In this document: piece after piece, positions 31,779 through 36,413 of the stretch | Numbering within the stretch: position 1 is the stretch's first letter | Layout: each line of letters starts with the position of its first letter | Assembly: GCA_019090385.1 (NCBI GenBank) | Contig: JAHRWB010000134.1 | Coordinates: 1 to 36,413, forward strand | Direction: 5' to 3' | From: Pseudomonadales bacterium | GTDB lineage: Bacteria > Pseudomonadota > Gammaproteobacteria > Pseudomonadales > Azotimanducaceae | Length of the DNA stretch: 36,413 nucleotides | The notes under the pieces: model-generated | What the model was told of the DNA's origin: nothing | Seen by the model: the letters and a program-made list of their open reading frames with translations, nothing else | Database searches by the model: none | Translations under genes and position numbers: made by a program

Positions 31779-33005
31779 TTAGCTAGCGCGTACTTCCCGA
31801 AACGGTATTTTTTTATCCACTTCTGGCTCTTTTGGTAGTCCCAATACGCGCTCGCCAATAATATTGCGTTGAATCTGATCAGTACCGCCACCGATAGAGG
31901 TTAGATAAGCCTGAAATGTAAGAAAGTTTGCGTTTTCTGCATCTGAGTAATCGCTCCCTTCGAATAGACTGCCTGGACCAAGAATTTCCGTTCGCAGTCG
32001 GGCTTCTTCATGCAAAATGCGCGACATCGCTAATTTGCCCAGGCTCATCAAGGATGAGGAGGCACCCTGTGAAATATCCGCTTTACCGCGTGCACCATTC
32101 AGAGCATTGAGTTTTTTATAGGCAATCATCTGGGCGATATCCTGGCGCAATTTCGGTTGCTCCAACACACCTGCTTCCCGTGCCAGCGCGATTAGCACCT
32201 CCACGTTTTTTGCTTTCTTGTTACCCCCGCTTCGTGGTCCGCGCGCACCTTCGCCCATGATCAAACGTTCGTAGGCAAGTGCTGTTTGCAGCATTTGCCA
32301 ACCCTGGTTGAAATTACCTAGCAGGTTTTCGGCAGGGATGAGCGCATCGGTGATAAAAACCTCGTTGAATTGGCTCTCATTGGTAATTTGACGCAAGGGG
32401 CGTACTTCGATTCCCTCTTGCTTCATCGGGCAGTAAAAGTAGCTTATCCCCTGGTGTTTGGGTACATCCCAATCCGTTCGAGCGATAAGCATGCCATAGT
32501 CGGCAGTCATTGCGCCTGAGGTCCATACTTTTTGGCCATTGACCACATAGTGATCTTCTTGCCGGTCTGCCCGGGTGCGAATGCCAGCAAGATCCGAGCC
32601 TGCATTTGGCTCGCTATAAAGCAAACACATATTGACTTCGCCCTGCAGCAATGGGCCGATCAATTTGGACTTCAGCACCTCAGTGCCTCCGGCTAGCAAA
32701 GTATTAGCCCATAGATTGGTACGATCTTGACCGGTGCCGGGCGCTCTTACAGCTGCGAACTCGGCTTCGATAATCTTTGCTTGTTTGTTGCTCAGGTCGC
32801 GGCCAAACCATTCAGTTGGCCAGCGTGGAGCCGCCCAGCGGGCTGACACCACCTCGGCAAGCCAAGATTTTAACTCATCTGACGCGCCCCAAAGGGGTTG
32901 ATGTTGCTTTAAAGATGCGGCCTTTGCTTGGGTCCAGTTCTCTCCCAACCAGGATCGAACCTGGGCACGCAGTTCTTCATCTGCTATTTTATTGTTCGTA
33001 TCCAC
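31779..33005 (-). CDS. Acyl-CoA dehydrogenase, complete-type subunit
   Basis: This 408-residue protein is an FAD-dependent acyl-CoA dehydrogenase: LLYSEPNAGSDLAGIRTRAD, VVNGQKVWTSGA, GISYFYCPMKQEGIEVRPLR and GGTDQIQRNIIGERVLGLPK. Glu246 in ALAYERLIM is the candidate catalytic base, as in isovaleryl-CoA dehydrogenase; the Glu of the medium-chain type is replaced by Gly. The start GTG at 33005 lies one base after the stop of the upstream dehydrogenase and has GGAGG upstream. Paired ACADs of this kind (FadE28/FadE29 type) form alpha2beta2 enzymes in steroid side-chain breakdown. It probably desaturates a bulky acyl-CoA. Confidence 0.9.
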   Translation of the reverse strand: MDTNNKIADEELRAQVRSWLGENWTQAKAASLKQHQPLWGASDELKSWLAEVVSARWAAPRWPTEWFGRDLSNKQAKIIEAEFAAVRAPGTGQDRTNLWANTLLAGGTEVLKSKLIGPLLQGEVNMCLLYSEPNAGSDLAGIRTRADRQEDHYVVNGQKVWTSGAMTADYGMLIARTDWDVPKHQGISYFYCPMKQEGIEVRPLRQITNESQFNEVFITDALIPAENLLGNFNQGWQMLQTALAYERLIMGEGARGPRSGGNKKAKNVEVLIALAREAGVLEQPKLRQDIAQMIAYKKLNALNGARGKADISQGASSSLMSLGKLAMSRILHEEARLRTEILGPGSLFEGSDYSDAENANFLTFQAYLTSIGGGTDQIQRNIIGERVLGLPKEPEVDKKIPFREVRAS

Positions 33006-33006
33006 A

Positions 33007-34119
33007 CTAGGCCTCCAGTTGCTGAATGAATCGTTCTCGATAAAAGCTCGAAGAACCAAATAGTTGGGCGTCTGCGCGCGCCCGGCGTAAATACAGATGC
33101 GCTGGATGTTCCCAGGTGAAGGCGATGCCACCGTACATCTGCACGCTGGTTGCCGCGGTCGAAACAAAGGTGTCGGCACAAGCGAATGCTGCGAGGCTAA
33201 CTGCCTCAGTGGCATCGTCGGTACCGTCCGCTAAACAGGCCGCCGCATGACGGGCGGCAGAGATGGAGGATTCGGTTTCCAGCAACAAATCTGCTGCCAT
33301 ATGCTTAATCGCCTGAAAGCTGCCAATGGCACGGCCAAACTGGATACGCGTTTTGGCGTAGTCTACCGTCGCCGCAAGACAATGCTCCGCTGCACCTGCT
33401 TGCTCACCTGCCAGAGCGACCAGCGTTATGTCCAAGGCCTGTATGACTGCATCCCAGACAGGACGTTGAGTGGTGATACGCTCAGCAGCAACCTTATCAA
33501 AAGAGATCTCGGCCAGTCGCAAGGTGTGATCAAAGGTTGGTAGTCCGCTAATACTTAACCCATCGGCTTCGGCTTCGACTACAAACATAGACAATCCGTC
33601 AGATGTGCTGGCTGCCACCAATAACACATTTGCATTTTGCCCGTGTAAAACATAACTGGCGCTGCCGCTTAGAAGCCATTCATTGGTATTGCCCTTAGCA
33701 GAGACAGTCACTCCACCTTCAGTCCAGCAACCCGATTGACCTGTCAATGCGGCAGTCGCAATGCAGCTACCATCAGCAATTGCCGGCAGTAATTGACTGC
33801 TAACATCATCATTCTGCAGGGCATTGAGTAGCTCAGCTGCAAGTACGCCACTGGCGAGCAGGGGAGAGCACAATAGTGCAGCGCCAACTTCTTCCATGAC
33901 GGTTTCAAGTTCTATCGGTCCGACACCCGCACCGCCCTGATCCTCGTTGATAATTAAACCGACAATACCCATCTCCGCCAGTTTATTCCATAAGACCGGA
34001 TCAAAGCCGCTGGTGGTCTCCATGGTGGTACGCACAGCGCTCTCGTCACATTCATTGGTGAGTAGTTGGTGCACGGAATCGCGCAACGCTACCCGTTCCT
34101 CAAGAGAAAGTTTATTCAC
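33007..34119 (-). CDS. Acyl-CoA dehydrogenase, partner subunit
   Basis: This 370-residue ACAD-like protein has NEDQGGAGVGPIELETVMEE in the N-terminal domain, RIQFGRAIGSFQAIKHMAAD and MYGGIAFTWEHPAHLYLRRA in the C-terminal helical bundle. Its middle beta domain lacks the usual FAD-contact motif (YSEPNAGSD/KVWTSGA), so it is likely the partner in a heteromeric enzyme with the gene downstream. ATG at 34119. The gene pair is translationally linked, with one-base spacing. Such small/large ACAD pairs act on cholesterol side-chain CoA esters in actinobacteria. The substrate here is not established. Confidence 0.88.
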   Translation of the reverse strand: MNKLSLEERVALRDSVHQLLTNECDESAVRTTMETTSGFDPVLWNKLAEMGIVGLIINEDQGGAGVGPIELETVMEEVGAALLCSPLLASGVLAAELLNALQNDDVSSQLLPAIADGSCIATAALTGQSGCWTEGGVTVSAKGNTNEWLLSGSASYVLHGQNANVLLVAASTSDGLSMFVVEAEADGLSISGLPTFDHTLRLAEISFDKVAAERITTQRPVWDAVIQALDITLVALAGEQAGAAEHCLAATVDYAKTRIQFGRAIGSFQAIKHMAADLLLETESSISAARHAAACLADGTDDATEAVSLAAFACADTFVSTAATSVQMYGGIAFTWEHPAHLYLRRARADAQLFGSSSFYRERFIQQLEA

Positions 34120-34343
34120 TTCAAAATTCCTGACAATTAGTAATGTAAAATTAACGTTTTGGTTAGCAATCTCATCCTGCTACCACTAATCAAATCACAC
34201 TATAGCTAGCTTACTTCACGATACATGTATTGCGCTATGCCTGCTAGGTTGCCAGCCATCGGTATGGAATGCTAGTTGAATGGTGCAATCGTCACTGATT
34301 TGGGACAGACTACGGGACAGGACGAAAAATATTTCGACGCAAA

Positions 34344-35189
34344 ATGATGGCCAAACAGGGCTACATACCAGGGGATGTAAATAGCATGGCAGATTGGGAA
34401 GACAGGATAGAGAAAGCCAACGAAACCTATAGTCGCTTTGTACCCGAGGCAAAACCGGAGCGTGTGCTCGCTTCGATGGAACGAAAGTTGGGTGCGTTAG
34501 GTACCTATGCGTTCACCGCGGTAGGGGAAATGTGGAGTCGCCCCCAACTCAGTCGTAGAGACCGTAGTTTAATGATCATTTCGGTTTTGGCAGCCCAAAG
34601 CCGGGACGAAGAACTGGTTGGACACACCAAGATTGGCTTGCGGCACGGTCTCTCTCGGGACGAGATTGAAGAAATAAACTTGCACATTGTGGCATATGCC
34701 GGCTTTCCTGCTGCCATGGCGGCCAGTCGGTACATGGATGAAGCATTTTGTCAGGCATTTGAGGTTGATAAAATTACCGACCGTCAGCCTGCAGATCATA
34801 TAGGCGATGATGAGCGTATGAGCCGTGGGGCAGATGTGCGCAAAACCTTGACGGGAGGGCGTGCAAGCGAAGACCCACAGCAAGATTTGACAAATTTACG
34901 CGCACAACTTGGCGATCTTGGGGACTGGGCAATGAAATGGGCGTTTGGAGAAGTCTGGTCGAGACCACAGCTTTCCCGTCGGGATCGTTCACTGGTGGTG
35001 ATAGCGATTATCACGGCCCTGGGCCAGGAAGCAGAACTTGCTTTTCATGTTCCGGGTGGCTTGAACCATGGACTCAAAGCGGAAGAAATTGAAGAGATGA
35101 TGACCCACATGTGCCTTTACGTGGGCTTCCCTCGTGCAGTAGAAGGAATGCGTGCAGCTCGGCAGGCATTTAAAAAAGCTGCGGAGTAA
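34344..35189 (+). CDS. Tandem carboxymuconolactone decarboxylase-fold protein
   Basis: This 281-residue protein contains two AhpD/CMD-like domains (about 50-130 and 190-272). Both carry an identical 13-residue block, WSRPQLSRRDRSL (64-76 and 205-217), and matching HTKIGLRHGLSRDEIEE and HVPGGLNHGLKAEEIEE segments. CMD enzymes decarboxylate gamma-carboxymuconolactone; AhpD members use a Cys-x-x-Cys redox pair, which is absent here, so a peroxidase role is unlikely. ATG at 34344 (adjacent second ATG). It lies divergent from the ACAD pair and is followed on the same strand, 147 bp on, by an SDR. Its reaction is unknown; decarboxylation of a pathway lactone or acid is one option. Confidence 0.85.
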   Translation: MMAKQGYIPGDVNSMADWEDRIEKANETYSRFVPEAKPERVLASMERKLGALGTYAFTAVGEMWSRPQLSRRDRSLMIISVLAAQSRDEELVGHTKIGLRHGLSRDEIEEINLHIVAYAGFPAAMAASRYMDEAFCQAFEVDKITDRQPADHIGDDERMSRGADVRKTLTGGRASEDPQQDLTNLRAQLGDLGDWAMKWAFGEVWSRPQLSRRDRSLVVIAIITALGQEAELAFHVPGGLNHGLKAEEIEEMMTHMCLYVGFPRAVEGMRAARQAFKKAAE

Positions 35190-35336
35190 GGGGTACTTCA
35201 CTTTGACACCAGGAAATTCTGAATAGGTTTAAAGCCGTTTAAAAGCAGCGAATGCACAAAACCTTGGCAAAGGTTTACAGCCTGTATAGCTTATCAATGC
35301 GAAACGGTGATGAGAACAATAACAAAGGGGTAGCAA

Positions 35337-36101
35337 ATGACCGGTATATTGGAAGGTAAAAGTGTCATCATTACCGGTGCCAGTTCTGGTATTGGTCGGG
35401 CAACAGCATTGGTTTTTGCCCGAGAAGGGGCGCGACTAACGCTAGCGGACGTAAGCAAAGAAGGCGGTCTTGAGACAGTAAAAATGGCCCAGGACCTGGG
35501 TGCTGAGGCAACCTTTATTGCAACAGATGTCTCGAAGTCAAAGGAGGTTGAAGCAATGACTGCCCATGCGGTAGCAACCTATGGCAGGCTTGATTGTGGG
35601 TTCAATAATGCTGGCATTGGTGGGCCAGGTAGGCTCACCCATGAATATCGAGAGGAAGAATGGAACCGGGTATTAGCCATTAATCTGACCGGTGTTTGGC
35701 TTTGTATGAAAGCACAAATCACGCAAATGTTAGAACAGGGCGATGGCGGTGCAATCGTCAATACTTCTTCGATTATGGGCCTGACGGGTGCCATTAGAGT
35801 TCCCGCTTATACTGCCGCAAAACACGGGGTTGCAGGTCTCACCAAGGCGGCCGCGTTAGAGTACGGTAGCAAAGGTATTCGCGTTAACGCAGTATGCCCT
35901 GCGCCAGTATATACGCCCTTGTTGAATCAGGCTTTTGTTAAAAGGCCTGATATCGAAGAAAGATATAAGCGCTCAGATCCGATGAAACGCATCGGCGAAC
36001 CAGAAGAAGTAGGGGAAGCCGTTGCTTGGCTTTGTTCTGATCGGGCATCCTATATGAATGGGCATCCAATGCCTGTTGATGGTGGCTATATGGCCCAGTA
36101 A
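35337..36101 (+). CDS. Short-chain dehydrogenase/reductase (SDR)
   Basis: This 254-residue classical SDR has TGASSGIG (13-20), NNAGIGGPG, Ser145 in VNTSSIMG, and Tyr158/Lys162 in YTAAK. Asp38 in TLADVSKEGG suggests NAD preference. VNAVCPAPVYTPL and YMNGHPMPVDGGYMAQ end the protein in the usual way. ATG at 35337 follows AAAGGGGTAGCAA. It may be co-transcribed with the CMD-like gene upstream. Likely a hydroxyl oxidation in the surrounding pathway. A truncated IS6 element begins 14 bp after its stop. Confidence 0.92.
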   Translation: MTGILEGKSVIITGASSGIGRATALVFAREGARLTLADVSKEGGLETVKMAQDLGAEATFIATDVSKSKEVEAMTAHAVATYGRLDCGFNNAGIGGPGRLTHEYREEEWNRVLAINLTGVWLCMKAQITQMLEQGDGGAIVNTSSIMGLTGAIRVPAYTAAKHGVAGLTKAAALEYGSKGIRVNAVCPAPVYTPLLNQAFVKRPDIEERYKRSDPMKRIGEPEEVGEAVAWLCSDRASYMNGHPMPVDGGYMAQ

Positions 36102-36114
36102 CAGAGCCGCCGCC

Positions 36115-36340
36115 GGTACTGCCAAGTTAAATCGCAATGCGCGATAATTGCCAGATGAATAATTCGAAAATGTATAAGAGATATCGCTTCCCTCCTGAAA
36201 TCATCCAATACGCTGTGTGGCTCGACTTTCGATTTAACTTAAGCCATCGCGACATCGAGGACTTATTGGCTCAACGCGGAATTATCGTCACTCATGAATC
36301 AATTCACTTGTAGTAGTCGCGACTTAATCTGACAGTTACC
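36115..36340 (+). mobile_element. Internally deleted IS6-family element with both terminal repeats
   Basis: GGTACTGCCAAGTTAAATCG at 36115-36134 and, read on the minus strand from 36340, GGTAACTGTCAGATTAAGTC are related imperfect inverted repeats of the IS6 kind. Between them lies only 226 bp carrying a truncated transposase start. This is far shorter than the 800-bp complete elements, so an internal deletion has left a MITE-like relic. No matching 8-bp target duplication is visible. Confidence 0.6.
36155..36313 (+). pseudogene. Truncated IS6-family transposase N-terminus
   Basis: Fifty-two codons from ATG 36155 encode RYRFPPEIIQYAVWLDFRF and LSHRDIEDLLAQRGIIVTHE, the conserved N-terminus of IS6-type (IS26-like) transposases. 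A stop at 36311-36313 follows THESIHL, where complete proteins continue into the DDE catalytic domain. All of that domain is missing, so the protein cannot transpose the element. The flanking inverted repeats bracket it. Confidence 0.8.
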
Positions 36341-36413
36341 AGTTTTGAGTCGAGTGACTGTCAGGTCAAGTTTAAGTGATCAATTTTTCCTTCTAAATTT
36401 TTTTGCCGTCTTC

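Noticed and set aside
34344-35189. AhpD-type peroxidase
   Set aside because: The Cys-x-x-Cys redox motif is missing in both domains.

Overview
The window looks like a piece of a Gram-negative, probably marine gammaproteobacterial chromosome of moderate GC content. This is inferred from a TonB-receptor remnant, a Tat-exported molybdoenzyme with a cytochrome c, a DUF6316-type protein and a hybrid sensor kinase with a periplasmic sensor region. There is no rRNA, tRNA or CRISPR array, and nothing identifies the species. Most genes encode CoA-ester catabolism.

Left part (1-13.5 kb): the 3' end of one family III CoA-transferase overlaps a second one on the plus strand. A minus-strand pair follows, made of a domain-swapped family III CoA-transferase overlapping an amidohydrolase. 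Divergent from these lie a crotonase with a long N-terminal extension and a class I (acetate/4-hydroxybutyrate type) CoA-transferase. An acyl-CoA synthetase with a small conserved-looking partner protein is on the minus strand. A compact plus-strand operon then encodes an amidohydrolase-2/decarboxylase-fold protein, a luciferase-like flavin monooxygenase and two small hotdog (MaoC-like) proteins. A minus-strand SDR and a metallo-beta-lactamase-fold hydrolase complete this part.

Middle (14.4-25.8 kb): a periplasmic binding protein precedes a 999-residue hybrid histidine kinase. Next come a CoA-transferase/crotonase pair, an orphan BioY biotin transporter, a SoxC-like molybdenum sulfite dehydrogenase with a monohaem cytochrome c and an SRPBCC protein, another CoA-transferase, and an SDR.

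Right part (25.9-36.4 kb): a decayed TonB-receptor fragment, a TSUP-family permease, a GMC oxidoreductase with a gluconate-dehydrogenase-subunit-3-like partner, a DUF6316-like protein coupled to an alpha/beta hydrolase, a VOC protein, a pair of coupled acyl-CoA dehydrogenases, a tandem carboxymuconolactone-decarboxylase-fold protein, an SDR and a truncated IS6-type transposase remnant with both terminal repeats.

Taken together the genes could activate a carboxylic acid to its CoA ester (synthetase, CoA-transferases), desaturate it (paired acyl-CoA dehydrogenases), hydrate it (crotonases, paired hotdog proteins), oxidise it (SDRs, GMC enzyme), oxygenate it (luciferase-like enzyme) and cleave it (amidohydrolases, CMD protein). 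This is the kind of toolkit used on steroid side chains, terpenoids or alicyclic acids. The substrate cannot be read from the sequence.
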